Source: DASCOT01 sp965197275 (lineage in GTDB: Bacteria; Acidobacteriota; UBA890; WLXD01). From it: a stretch of 64,000 nucleotides of DNA. The stretch's first letter is position 1; each line of letters starts with the position of its first letter. The translations under genes were made by a program, and so were the position numbers. The stretch is taken from the NCBI GenBank assembly GCA_965197275.1, contig CBDAMQ010000033.1, positions 62,001-126,000 of the forward strand, read 5' to 3'. The notes under the pieces are model-generated. The model did not search any database, was not told the origin of the DNA, and saw only the letters and a list, made by a program, of their open reading frames with translations. Positions 33,484-41,947 of this stretch are shown piece after piece.

Positions 33484-34813
33484 GTGCCCCGAGTGATCTG
33501 GAACGGGGCCCGCGAGTGCATGGACGAGGAGCGGCTGCGCCTGCTGCAGACCGCAAGCCTGCGCGACACCGTCGCTCGTGCCTGCGACGCGATCACCTTC
33601 TACGACGACGCGTTCGGTGCCCGTGGGCTGGTGTCCGCCGATGTCCGCGACCTCGACGATCTGGCCGAGCTACCGTTCACGGCCAAGGATGACCTGCGGG
33701 CGCACTACCCTCTTGGCTTCTGCGCCGTGCCGCTGGAGGAGCTGGCGCGCATCCATGCATCCTCGGGTACCACCGGCAAGCCGGTGATCGGCCTCTACAC
33801 GGCCGAGGACATGGAGGCCTGGGTCGAGTGCATGTGCCGCAACCTGTGTGCCGCCGGAGTAGAGGCGCAGGACCTGGTGCAGAACGCCTATGGCTACGGG
33901 CTGTTCACCGGCGGGCTGGGCTTTCACCAGGCCGCCGTGCGGCTCGGGTGCACCGTTCTCCCCACCAGCTCCGGGCTCACGGAGCGCCAGATCATGCTGA
34001 TGGTGGACCTCCGCTCGACGGTGCTCTGCTGCACTCCCTCCTACGCTTTGACCCTGGCGGAACGGGCCGAGCAGGCGGGGGTGGATCCACGCGCGTTGCC
34101 CCTGCGTGTCGGTGTGTTCGGCGCCGAGCCGTGGACGGTGCAGATGCGGGAGCAGATCGAGGCGCGCCTCGGCATCACCGCCATGGAGGCCTACGGGCTG
34201 ACCGAGCTGTGCGGGCCGGGCGTGGCCTTCGACTGCGAGGCTCGCAACGGCCTGCACATCAACGAGGACCACTTCCTGCCCGAGGTGATCGATCCGGAAA
34301 GCCTAGAGCCGCTGGGGGACGGCCACAGCGGCGAGCTCGTGCTCACCTCCCTGCAACGCCGCGCCATGCCGCTCATCCGGTTTCGGACGCGCGACATTAC
34401 TCGCCTCACGCGCGAGCCCTGTTCGTGCGGTCGCACGCTGGTACGGATGGACAAGGTCCTCGGTCGCAGCGATGACATGCTCATCATCCGAGGCGTCAAC
34501 GTATTCCCGTCGCAGGTCGAGGCGTTGCTGGTGGGGATCGAACAACTCGAGCCGCACTATCGGCTAGTCCTTCGTACGGAGGGACACCTGGATCAGCTCA
34601 TCGTCCAGGTCGAACCGGGTCTCGAGGTCGCACGCTCGGGCGACCCCGGAGTGCGGCAGAGTCTCGTGGAGCGTGCGGAGGCTCACCTGCGCGAGGTGAT
34701 TGCCGTTCGTATCCCCGTAGAGCTCGTCGAGCGGGGATCGTTGCCGCGCAGCGAGGGCAAGGCGCAAGCGTATCCTGGACGAACGGGTCGGGGGGACCGG
34801 CGTCGAGCGGTAG
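33484..34813 (+). CDS. paaK: PaaK-like phenylacetate/aryl-CoA ligase, frameshifted near the 3' end
   Basis: An AMP-forming ligase of the phenylacetate-CoA type. It has the phosphate loop HASSGTTGKPVIG, the LTELCGPGVAFDC core, the RTRDITRL adenine region and the hinge GRSDDMLIIRGVNVFPSQVE, then the C-terminal lid. Expected end: SEGKAQRILDER with stop at 34811-34813, about 442 residues. An extra A at 34766-34767 shifts the frame, so the literal reading runs on to 34941 with an unrelated tail. The catalytic Lys region near the lid may be disturbed, but the sequence otherwise looks intact, so this is probably a single-base error or a fresh mutation. It starts 28 bp after the DpgC-like gene, same strand. 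Confidence 0.85.
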
Positions 34814-34897
34814 CGCTCATGACGCACCCTCTAGGTGTCTTCGACACCCTTTTCGCAGTCCAGGACATGCTCCTTGACGACCGTGATCATCGCCCGG

Positions 34898-35284
34898 CTA
34901 GCTGGTCCCCGTGGTGTGCAAATGGAAGACCTTGTTCATGATCTTCCAGTCCCCATCAACTTCGAGCAGTGTGAAAAGGTCGGTGTACCGGTGACCGCCG
35001 AGGTTGCTGAGTTCGAGTCGCATGGTGGCGACTGTGTCAGCAACCTCAATGCTCGCGATCCGTGCGTGGAGGTCCGGCGATGGGTCGCTTTCATCGGCCC
35101 AACTGAACAGCTGCTCGATGGGACCACCGAACAGCTCGGAGCCGGCATAGCCGAAGATGGTCGCGTCTTTGTGGAAGGAAGGCCTCATCGCGTCACCGCT
35201 GCCGGACTTGGCGCCGTCGATATACGGCTGGATGGCCTCGGCGATGGCTTCGTGTTCGCTCACTCTTTCAGGCTCGTTGCTCAT
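34898..35284 (-). CDS. NTF2-like (lumazine-binding-like) protein
   Basis: A 128-residue small alpha/beta protein of the NTF2 superfamily, similar to proteins annotated as putative lumazine-binding. The marks are IQPYIDGAKSGSGDAMR near residue 20, HKDATIFGYAGSELFGG, then VADTVATMRLELSN and LLEVDGDWKIMNKVFHLH. No signal peptide. It is likely a small-molecule-binding protein. Its ATG overlaps the stop of the Old Yellow Enzyme remnant (ATGA), so the two were an operon before the upstream gene was lost. Confidence 0.78.
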   Translation of the reverse strand: MSNEPERVSEHEAIAEAIQPYIDGAKSGSGDAMRPSFHKDATIFGYAGSELFGGPIEQLFSWADESDPSPDLHARIASIEVADTVATMRLELSNLGGHRYTDLFTLLEVDGDWKIMNKVFHLHTTGTS

Positions 35285-35472
35285 GCTGCCCTCGCGTCGC
35301 CCGCTGCGGACGCGTAGTTGGGATAGTCGGTGTAGCCCTTGGGTGTTACTTCTCCTGAGTACCAGGTAGCGGAGTCGGGGACCGGAGCGAGAGGCCAGCC
35401 GTTGCGGAATCGTTCCACGAGGTCGGGGTTAGCGAGGAACGGGCGGCCGATGGCGATCGGCAGCCCCGGCAT
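35281..35472 (-). pseudogene. C-terminal remnant of an Old Yellow Enzyme (alkene reductase)
   Basis: Sixty-three residues ending IAIGRPFLANPDLVERFRNG, then GYTDYPNYAS, the standard end of NemA-type flavin reductases. The first 300 or so residues are absent; the break near 35470 is next to the 3' end of the amidohydrolase gene. It overlaps the NTF2-like gene by four bases. Confidence 0.8.
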
Positions 35473-35495
35473 CTATACCAACGAGCAGGGCAGCC

Positions 35496-37103
35496 TCAGG
35501 ACTGATACACAACCTGGCCGCCCAGGATCGTCGCATCGACACCCATGTCGAACAGATCGGGACCATCCAGGGTCTCCGGATCCTGCGAGAGTACGGCGAA
35601 GTCAGCCAGCTTGCCTGGCGTGATCGTGCCCTTTTCGTGGTCTTCGAAAATGCTGTACGCGGCCCATTCCGTGTTCATGCGCAAGGCCTGCTCGAACGTC
35701 AGCGTTTCGGCAGCGTTTGGCGCTGCACCGCCGTCTTTCGATTCCACCATCGACGCGGCCATGTTTCGCAGTGGCGCGGATGAGCCCGGCACCGTGCCGG
35801 TGGTGTCCGTTACCATGACCGGCTGCAAGCCACGCTCTATCATCGTCCTGAATCTCGGCACCGCATTACCCTCGCGCTGCCAGAAGTGTGGTGTCACGAC
35901 GGGCAGAATCCCGAGTGACGCGAGCCGCTGAAGCTCCTCCGTATCCTCCAGCAGACCGCCAGCGTGTTCGATGCGATGGCGGTGCGGCCGACTATCGCGA
36001 CGCACGGCCTGTTCCACCGCATCCGCTGCCATCAGCATTCCCTTGGTGGTAAGCGCATGCATGATGAGCTGGATACCGCCAGCATGGGCACCTGTTACGA
36101 ACTCATTCAGCTCGCCCTGCGTCCATTTCGAATCGTCAAGGGCATTGCCCAGCGCGTCAAAGCCGATTCCGTCGATGAAGATCTTGATGCCGCCGAACCT
36201 GAACATGGAATCTCCCATGCCAGAGACCAGCCCGGCATCGAGCAATGACGTCAGTGACACGGTACGTGGGACGTGGTGATAGGCACGAAGACGTACCGGC
36301 AACTCACCTAGTGCCTGGAGCGCCTGATCGGCACGAAGATCGTTCGCGGAAACCGGAACGGTGCCGATCGTTGTCGTCCCCTTCGAGACGAAGACGTCCT
36401 CTGCGTGATTGCGTAGCGCCAGTTTCACCTCGTCGACCGAGTATGCCGGCAGCAGGTCCCATACCTCGGTAGCAATACCGCTGGGTGCGCCCGACGGTTC
36501 CAGATCGATATAAACGCCCCGCGGAGGATTCTGCGCCCGATCCCACAACCCGAGCTCGTGCAGCGCCGGCGTATTCAGCATCGCTACATGGAGCCCGGAG
36601 AAAAGCACCAGTGGGTGATCAGTCGTTATCGCGTCCAGTTCGTGCCGGTTGGCGAGCCGCCCCTCTTCGACCTTCCCGCGCAGGCTGAAAGAGCTTCGCC
36701 CAACAATCCACTGACCCTCCGGCGTACCGGCGACGCTGGATCGCAGGGTGTCGAAGATTTCACGGAGGGAGCGATGCGGGGGCGTGTGGCATGCAACCTG
36801 ATACTGACGAGCAAGACACGTCAGCTCGAAATGCACGTGGGTGTCGACAAAGCCAGGCACGACAACGCGCCCTTCGGCATCGAACCGGTCTACTCCCCCT
36901 GCCTCTCGTTCGATCTCGGCGTTCGAGCCCACCACTACGATTCTGCCGTTCCTGACGAATGCGGCTTCCGCGTCCGGTTGGGCAGCATCCATGGTCATGA
37001 TTCGACCATTGACGAGGGCCAGGTCGTGCCCGCTCTGGGCCAGTGCGTGCCCTGGAACAGCGAACGCCGCAGCTGCAGCCTTCAAGAAATCTCGTCGTCT
37101 CAT
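35496..37103 (-). CDS. Tat-exported amidohydrolase, family 3-like
   Basis: A 535-residue metal-dependent amidohydrolase with a twin-arginine leader (RRRDFLKAAAAAFAVPGHALAQ). Metal and catalytic motifs include GFVDTHVHFELT, IMHALTTKGMLM, RHRIEHAGG and MVTDTTGTVPGSS near the expected catalytic Asp. It resembles the enzyme at 22936 in general family but not in detail. It is complete and can be active in the periplasm. Start at 37103 (MRRRDF) is chosen for the Tat motif; a Met four codons upstream also exists. The gene stands between two remnants, in the right part of the tRNA-bounded island. Confidence 0.85.
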   Translation of the reverse strand: MRRRDFLKAAAAAFAVPGHALAQSGHDLALVNGRIMTMDAAQPDAEAAFVRNGRIVVVGSNAEIEREAGGVDRFDAEGRVVVPGFVDTHVHFELTCLARQYQVACHTPPHRSLREIFDTLRSSVAGTPEGQWIVGRSSFSLRGKVEEGRLANRHELDAITTDHPLVLFSGLHVAMLNTPALHELGLWDRAQNPPRGVYIDLEPSGAPSGIATEVWDLLPAYSVDEVKLALRNHAEDVFVSKGTTTIGTVPVSANDLRADQALQALGELPVRLRAYHHVPRTVSLTSLLDAGLVSGMGDSMFRFGGIKIFIDGIGFDALGNALDDSKWTQGELNEFVTGAHAGGIQLIMHALTTKGMLMAADAVEQAVRRDSRPHRHRIEHAGGLLEDTEELQRLASLGILPVVTPHFWQREGNAVPRFRTMIERGLQPVMVTDTTGTVPGSSAPLRNMAASMVESKDGGAAPNAAETLTFEQALRMNTEWAAYSIFEDHEKGTITPGKLADFAVLSQDPETLDGPDLFDMGVDATILGGQVVYQS

Positions 37104-37447
37104 ATCGGGCACCAATTGATCAGCTGAAGAATTCCTCGCTCAAGCCCTTTCGAAACAGAATCCAGCTTGGTATCGGGTGCGCGTTGCACCTCGCCGAAAC
37201 CAAGGCGGTCGAGGATTTCGTATTGGCCCAGTCGAGTTCCGCGTTCCATCGCGCTACCAGGCGATGCGGTTCAGCGCGTGAAGGGTATCGCTGGGATCCG
37301 TGGGGGTCCACGGCAGGAGCTCGACGACGCCATCGAGATCATCGACCAGCTGTCCGGGTTGCCGGGCTCGAACGGCCGGGTCGGCATGTGGGTAGGGTGA
37401 GCAAGAATCGTCAAGACAACGGTGAGCCGGAACCATAGGCTTCCAAC
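37104..37447. other. Gap with no convincing gene
   Basis: About 344 bp between the Tat amidohydrolase and the AraC regulator. A plus-strand frame ending at 37400 has a helical, protein-like tail (RQELDDAIEIIDQLSGLPG) that may be the 3' remnant of a lost gene, but I cannot name it and there is no start signal. The promoter for the regulator must lie in this gap. Confidence 0.3.
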
Positions 37448-38314
37448 ATGGTTCCCGAGCCCACCATCGAGCGCCTGCTCCCCGCGCTGGTCCACGCCCA
37501 GACCCACCTGGAAGACGATCTGTCGCTGGACGCTCTGGCCGGCAAGGCGTTTCTGTCCCCCCACCACTTCCACCGGACCTTCAAGCGCGTCCTCGGGGAG
37601 ACCACACGCCAATACGTGGAGCGGATCCGCCTGGAGCGGGCAGCCTTCCTGCTTGGACTGCAAACCGATTCGATCCTCGGAGTCGGAATCGACGTCGGCT
37701 ACCCCCGACCCGAGACCTTCTCCCGGGCCTTCAAGCGCCACTTCGGCCAGACCCCTCGCCAGTATCGGGCCATGTGGCAGACCCGGCTGCGTACCGCACC
37801 TCCAGGCACCCGCAAGGGCTTGGAAGAGCATGGCGAAGCCAGCCTTGGCGCGACCCGCATCCGGCGGGTCGGAGCCATGCACGTCGCGTTCATCCGTCAC
37901 GTGGGTCCCTACGAGGCCGTTCCGCCCTCGCTCTTCGATGAGCTGATCACATGGGGGAGGGACGAGCCCCAGCCGCTGCTCCTGGGTCTCGGTCACGACT
38001 CGCCAGCCATCACGCCTGTCGACAAGCTACGCTTCGATGCCTGCCTCCGGGTCTCGAAGCCCTTTCGGGCCGACGGGCGCATCGGCTGCCAGGAGATCCC
38101 CGGCGGCATCCTTGCCACCACCCAGCACGTCGGTCCCTACAGCACCCTGACGGCGGCCTGGGGCGAGGTCTTTGGCCGCGTCATGGCCTTGAAGGGCTAC
38201 CGGACGCCCGGCCTGCCCGTCCTCGAGATCTACGACGCAACCGAACTCAACCCTGACTATCGCTTGAACCAGACCGAGCTGTGCATGTGGCTCGAGTCCA
38301 CCACCGGAGACTGA
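37448..38314 (+). CDS. AraC-family regulator with a GyrI-like ligand-binding domain
   Basis: A 288-residue regulator. Residues 1-110 hold two helix-turn-helix motifs (LDALAGKAFLSPHHFHRTFK and GIDVGYPRPETFSRAFKRHFG). Residues 125-285 form a GyrI-like domain (VAFIRHVGPYEAVPPSLF, GGILATTQHVGPYST, ELNPDYRLNQTELCMWL) that binds hydrophobic or drug-like ligands in SbmC/BmrR-type proteins. It is followed after 2 bp by an SRPBCC protein on the same strand, a common pairing where the regulator senses a small molecule. Target genes are unknown; a promoter must lie in the 37104-37447 gap. Confidence 0.88.
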   Translation: MVPEPTIERLLPALVHAQTHLEDDLSLDALAGKAFLSPHHFHRTFKRVLGETTRQYVERIRLERAAFLLGLQTDSILGVGIDVGYPRPETFSRAFKRHFGQTPRQYRAMWQTRLRTAPPGTRKGLEEHGEASLGATRIRRVGAMHVAFIRHVGPYEAVPPSLFDELITWGRDEPQPLLLGLGHDSPAITPVDKLRFDACLRVSKPFRADGRIGCQEIPGGILATTQHVGPYSTLTAAWGEVFGRVMALKGYRTPGLPVLEIYDATELNPDYRLNQTELCMWLESTTGD

Positions 38315-38316
38315 CC

Positions 38317-38745
38317 ATGGCACACTTCGAAATCGACACCCGGATCCCCCGCTCCGCCCCCCAGGTCTTCGCCTTCCTGACGGATCCCACCAACGCCGAC
38401 CGGGTCATGGCGGACGTCGTGGCGGTCGAGCTCGTCACTGAGCGGGTCGACCGGGTAGGCGGCCAGTGGAAGGAGACCCGTCGCCACAAGGGGAAGGACC
38501 ACACCCAGCTGCTCGAGGTGTCGGCCCACGAGGCCCCTACCACCTACGCCGTCTCGACCCGGGCCGAGGGCTTCGACATCACCTACCGGTTCACCCTGAC
38601 CCCCGAGTCCGGAGATACCCACGTCACGATGCGATGCGAGGTCGCGGCCAGCGGCATGCGCAAGCTCGGTACCCACCTGGTCGTCATGGCCCTGAAGAAG
38701 CAGGACGGAGACCATCTCGAGCGCCTCGCGGCGGCCATGGTGTGA
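38317..38745 (+). CDS. SRPBCC-domain (polyketide cyclase/START-like) protein
   Basis: A 142-residue single-domain helix-grip protein that starts two bases after the AraC stop, so the pair is one transcript. The pattern FEIDTRIPRSAPQVFAFLTD, KETRRHKGKD and TYRFTLTPESGDTHVTMRCE fits the SRPBCC fold, and the C-terminal helix GMRKLGTHLVVMALKKQDGDHLE closes the cavity. It probably binds a lipid-like ligand. No catalytic residues can be assigned. Confidence 0.8.
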   Translation: MAHFEIDTRIPRSAPQVFAFLTDPTNADRVMADVVAVELVTERVDRVGGQWKETRRHKGKDHTQLLEVSAHEAPTTYAVSTRAEGFDITYRFTLTPESGDTHVTMRCEVAASGMRKLGTHLVVMALKKQDGDHLERLAAAMV

Positions 38746-38896
38746 CCCCTCGATGATCACCGACTGAAGGTGCTCAAACAGGTGCCATTCTGGCGGCGTG
38801 AGTTGCGCCGTAGTTACGCCAATCCTCGTAGAGGACCGAACGAGCCTACTGTTCGTTCGTGACGTAACCTTCCATAATCACAGAGAATTACTGGAG

Positions 38897-38969
38897 TGGG
38901 CGCACCGGGATTCGAACCTGGGACTTCCACCGTGTGAGGATGGCACTCTAACCGCTGAGTTATGCGCCC
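38897..38969 (-). tRNA. tRNA-Val (anticodon CAC)
   Basis: A 73-nt tRNA on the minus strand. The acceptor stem is GGGCGCA/TGCGCCC, the D arm is ACTC-AGCGGTTA-GAGT, the anticodon stem CCATC/GGTGG closes a loop with anticodon CAC, and the T loop is TTCGAAT with one A-C mismatch in the T stem. The CCA end is not encoded. Its 3' 39 bp are repeated at 25920 and partly at 31511, which makes it a probable integration site. Confidence 0.9.
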
Positions 38970-39172
38970 ACCTGGGTGGTCTGGCTCGAGTGAGCCTGCC
39001 GAGGTGGAGTGCCCGATCACACGGACTCAGCAGGCGTCCATGATATCGGTCGGGCTGGGGTGGGCCAAGCGGCGGCGGGCGCACTGGAAAGCTGGCGGCG
39101 AGGGGCTAATATGACCCCTCCGCAGGCTGTCGTGTTTTCTCGCGATCTTGCTCCTTCAGATAGGCGACACAT

Positions 39173-39499
39173 ATGGACAACCAGGAAGACATCGCTCCCA
39201 CTTCCGATGGGCACGTGCAGATATCCGCCACCGACGACGACCTGAAGGGTCGTTACGCGAACCTGATGTCGGTGAGCCACACGGCGGAGGAGTTCGTGTG
39301 CGACTTCTTCTCGGTGACGCCGGCTGGGGAGGGTCCGCGCGGCCACCTGGTGTCGCGGGTGATCGTGTCGCCGTCACACTACAAGCGCATCGTCAGCGCG
39401 TTGAGCGACAACCTGCGTAAGTACGAGGAGCAGTTCGGCGAGATCGAGGATCCGCAGGGCAACTTGCCGAATCCGGACGACATCGGGTTCGTGCACTAG
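39173..39499 (+). CDS. DUF3467-domain protein
   Basis: A 108-residue cytoplasmic protein. It matches the DUF3467 pattern: GRYANLMSVSHTAEEFVCDF near residue 26, then GHLVSRVIVSPSHYKRIVSAL and a C-terminal helix NLRKYEEQFGEIED. Function is not known for the family. It sits 28 bp upstream of the alanine racemase, on the same strand, so the two may be one transcript. Confidence 0.8.
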   Translation: MDNQEDIAPTSDGHVQISATDDDLKGRYANLMSVSHTAEEFVCDFFSVTPAGEGPRGHLVSRVIVSPSHYKRIVSALSDNLRKYEEQFGEIEDPQGNLPNPDDIGFVH

Positions 39500-39527
39500 G
39501 GCGAGGGAGCCTAGGAGTGGTAGGAGG

Positions 39528-40832
39528 ATGGCTGTGAAGCGTCGCGACGTTCTTCGCTCTGGGGTCGGTGCCCTCGGTGCGGGCCTGGTCAGTGGGTCTG
39601 CCGGGCTCGCTTCCGCGGCCACACCGACGCAGTTCTTCGGGGGCGCCCCGGGGCGTCGGTTCGATGCTTGGGTCGGCATCCATGCGCCGAATCTGGCCGC
39701 CAACCTGGGGCTGGTACGCCAGCGTGCGGGCGGCCGGCCGGTGCTGGCGGTGGTGAAGGCCAACGCCTACGGCCACGGCGTGGTGCAGGTGGCGCGGGTG
39801 CTCGCGGAGGCCGGGGCCGACGGGTTCATGGTGGCCAACACGCAGGAAGCGGTGGCGCTGCGCGACGCCGAGATCGAGGCGCCGATCCTGCATTTCGGTC
39901 GGGTGTTCGGCCCTGGCGCAGAGCTGATCATCGAGTATGGCCTGGAGCAGATGGTCGATTCGATCGACGTGGTATCAGACCTGGTAGCTGGCGCCGCCAT
40001 GCAACGCAAGCAAGCCGTGGTGCATGTGCATGTCGACACCGGGATGGGCCGGGTCGGCGTGCCCTGGCGGGACGCCCCCGAGCTGCTGTCGTACATCGGC
40101 GGCAGATCGCGGGTGCGCATCGCCGGTGTGAGCACGACCCTTACCGAGGATCCGGACTTCGATACCGTGCAGCTGAGACGGTTAGATGAGATCTGCCAGC
40201 GCGCGGTGGTCGAGGGAATCGACATCGGGCGACGCCACGCCGCCAGCAGCGCCGCGGTGCTGGGCAACGCCGATGCCCACCTGGACATGGTGCGTCCGGG
40301 GATGCTGCTTTACGGACACTATCCGTCGCGGGCGGCGCGGGACCTGGAGCCCGATCTGGGGCTCAAGCCGGTGCTCGGGCTGCGGGCGCGGGTGGTGAGC
40401 GTCAAGACGCTACAGCAGGGGGAGTCGATCGGTTACCACCGGGTCTACGTTGCCGAGGCAGCCCACAAGATCGCGGTGCTGCCCATCGGCCACTCCGACG
40501 GCTACCCGCCCGAGGCGGCGACCAACGGTCATGTCTGGATCCGCGGGCGCCGCTGTCCGTTCGTCGCCGAGATCAACGCCAACCACTCGATGGTGCGGTT
40601 GCCTGAGGATCTCGACGTCGAACCCGGAGAGGTAGCGGTGATGATCGCCACCGGCGACGAGCGCGCCGCGTTCGGTGCCGAGCCCGGGCCCGAGGCGCGA
40701 GACCCGAGCATGGGGATGCCGACGGTGGAGATGGTGGCTGACTGGGCCGGACTGGGCGACTATCGGGTCATCACCCAGCTGAGCTCGGAGCTGCCACGCA
40801 ACATCGAAGGACGGCGTCGCCGCAGGTTCTAG
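39528..40832 (+). CDS. alr: Alanine racemase with a Tat leader (periplasmic amino acid racemase-like)
   Basis: A 434-residue PLP enzyme of fold type III. The leader is KRRDVLRSGVGALGAGLVSG (Tat-like), then a normal racemase body. The PLP Lys is in VVKANAYGHG; the second-domain Tyr block is GYHRVYVAEAAHKIAVLPIG with HSDGYPPEA downstream. The enzyme converts L- and D-alanine or a broader range of amino acids. Periplasmic broad-specificity racemases make D-amino acids for envelope or biofilm control; this leader suggests that kind rather than the essential cytoplasmic Alr. GGAGGATGGCT overlaps the start region. Two residues normally seen near the active site (YADGY) are changed to HSDGY. Confidence 0.85.
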   Translation: MAVKRRDVLRSGVGALGAGLVSGSAGLASAATPTQFFGGAPGRRFDAWVGIHAPNLAANLGLVRQRAGGRPVLAVVKANAYGHGVVQVARVLAEAGADGFMVANTQEAVALRDAEIEAPILHFGRVFGPGAELIIEYGLEQMVDSIDVVSDLVAGAAMQRKQAVVHVHVDTGMGRVGVPWRDAPELLSYIGGRSRVRIAGVSTTLTEDPDFDTVQLRRLDEICQRAVVEGIDIGRRHAASSAAVLGNADAHLDMVRPGMLLYGHYPSRAARDLEPDLGLKPVLGLRARVVSVKTLQQGESIGYHRVYVAEAAHKIAVLPIGHSDGYPPEAATNGHVWIRGRRCPFVAEINANHSMVRLPEDLDVEPGEVAVMIATGDERAAFGAEPGPEARDPSMGMPTVEMVADWAGLGDYRVITQLSSELPRNIEGRRRRRF

Positions 40833-40908
40833 CGTTGGCGCCACGATTCGAAGCGCGGGCACGGCGGCGATTGGCCTTGATCCGGTGAGCCCGCTAGTTT
40901 GCCGGGGC

Positions 40909-41457
40909 TTACTGCTGTGTTCGTGGCACCGGGTTGGTGAGGCCGCCGCCACCGGTCGGGCCCTGTAGGCTCGGCATCATCTGCAGCGCCTGCATCATCC
41001 GGTAGGTTACCGGGTGCATACCCCACAGACGGGTGCTCTGGTCGGGATCTTCGAACCACGATAGCGGCGCTAGCTCCTCCGCCGTTCGGGTCGGCTGTCC
41101 GGAGTCCGCGACGGCAGCTAGGAAGTTCTCTGCCGCGTTGACCCGCTCGCGCCAGTTCCGCGTCCAGCCGCGGTACGTATCACCGCTGCCGGCGACCATC
41201 GAGATATCGCGCACCGACCAGCCGCTGTCGGCGGCGGCCGCCAGTCTGACATCGATGAGGGTTCCGTCACCGAGTTGCAGCAGGGCGCTTCCGCCGACAT
41301 CAGTCGCCAGCGAGCTACGCACCTGCACGCTGCCGAGCGCCAGGTTCACGTCCTGGAGGGCGTACAGCACCTCTTCCGTGGTCGGTGTGTCCTGCGCGTA
41401 CGCCGGAGCTGTCGCCACGGAGATGGCAAGCAGCGCTAGGGCGCCGGAACGGATCAC
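40909..41457 (-). CDS. Exported protein of unknown function
   Basis: A 182-residue secreted protein. The signal peptide reads ALALLAISVATAPAYAQ. After it the protein has a small beta-rich segment (SLATDVGGSALLQLGDG) and a helical C-terminal part with a Gly/Pro-rich end. I recognise no family. A GTG start at 41457 with AGGA nine bases upstream fits better than the far upstream ATG. It is on the same strand as the SUF genes but separated from sufT by 141 bp and a hairpin. Confidence 0.55.
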   Translation of the reverse strand: MIRSGALALLAISVATAPAYAQDTPTTEEVLYALQDVNLALGSVQVRSSLATDVGGSALLQLGDGTLIDVRLAAAADSGWSVRDISMVAGSGDTYRGWTRNWRERVNAAENFLAAVADSGQPTRTAEELAPLSWFEDPDQSTRLWGMHPVTYRMMQALQMMPSLQGPTGGGGLTNPVPRTQQ

Positions 41458-41575
41458 GATCTTGGTCCTCGGGGGAGATGCAGCACGCAGCAGCAGGGTT
41501 GAAGCCAGGTTAGCACAGCGGGCCTGCACGGGTCTTGGACGCGGCTGCAACTGGGCGATCCGGTTGCTGCGCGGG

Positions 41576-41598
41576 CCGGCGCGAGCGCGCGACGCCGG
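41576..41598 (-). terminator. Hairpin after sufT
   Basis: A CCGGCG/CGCCGG stem with an 11-nt loop begins one base after the sufT stop on the minus strand. There is no T-run behind it, so it would be a weak or protein-dependent terminator. Confidence 0.35.
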
Positions 41599-41916
41599 TC
41601 AGTCCCAGATGCCGAGCATCATCTTGACGTCGTCGGTGGCCATCTCGCGAGGGTCCCACGGGGGCGTCCAGACCAGCTGGATATCGACGTCCTCAACTGC
41701 CTCCATTTGCAGGCACGTGGTGTGTACCGCTCCCATGATCTGGGGGCCGACCGGGCACATCGGTGACGTCAGCGTCATCTTGACGCGCAGCCGGCTTTCC
41801 TCCTCTTCGGCTTCGACGTCGTAGATCAGCCCGAGGTCGACGATGGAGACATTCATCTCTGGATCGACGATCGGCTTGAGCGCCTCGAAGACCTCTTCCT
41901 TGTTCGGTAGCGACAT
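41599..41916 (-). CDS. sufT: SufT-like DUF59 (MIP18) Fe-S assembly factor
   Basis: A 105-residue cytosolic factor. It shows the family blocks ALKPIVDPEMNVSIVDLGLI, VKMTLTSPMCPVGPQI (the conserved Cys) and DIQLVWTPPWDPREM. SufT proteins help deliver clusters to target proteins. It is the last gene of the SUF operon, 31 bp from sufU. The start at 41916 is chosen because the preceding frame does not look like the family. Confidence 0.88.
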   Translation of the reverse strand: MSLPNKEEVFEALKPIVDPEMNVSIVDLGLIYDVEAEEEESRLRVKMTLTSPMCPVGPQIMGAVHTTCLQMEAVEDVDIQLVWTPPWDPREMATDDVKMMLGIWD

Positions 41917-41947
41917 TGTGCCGTGCTCCGTTGCTATGGTTGCGGGC

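Noticed and set aside
37120..37440. Possible gene in the gap before the AraC regulator
   Set aside because: Frames on both strands lack starts and known motifs; only a short helical tail looks protein-like.
25900..38900. Integrase or excisionase of the tRNA-bounded island
   Set aside because: No tyrosine or serine recombinase motifs are found in any frame examined; only transposases of IS3 type occur, and these lie outside the island.
38797..39043. A reading frame with the peptide HRDSNLGLPPC
   Set aside because: This is the translated tRNA-Val sequence, a common false protein at tRNA genes.
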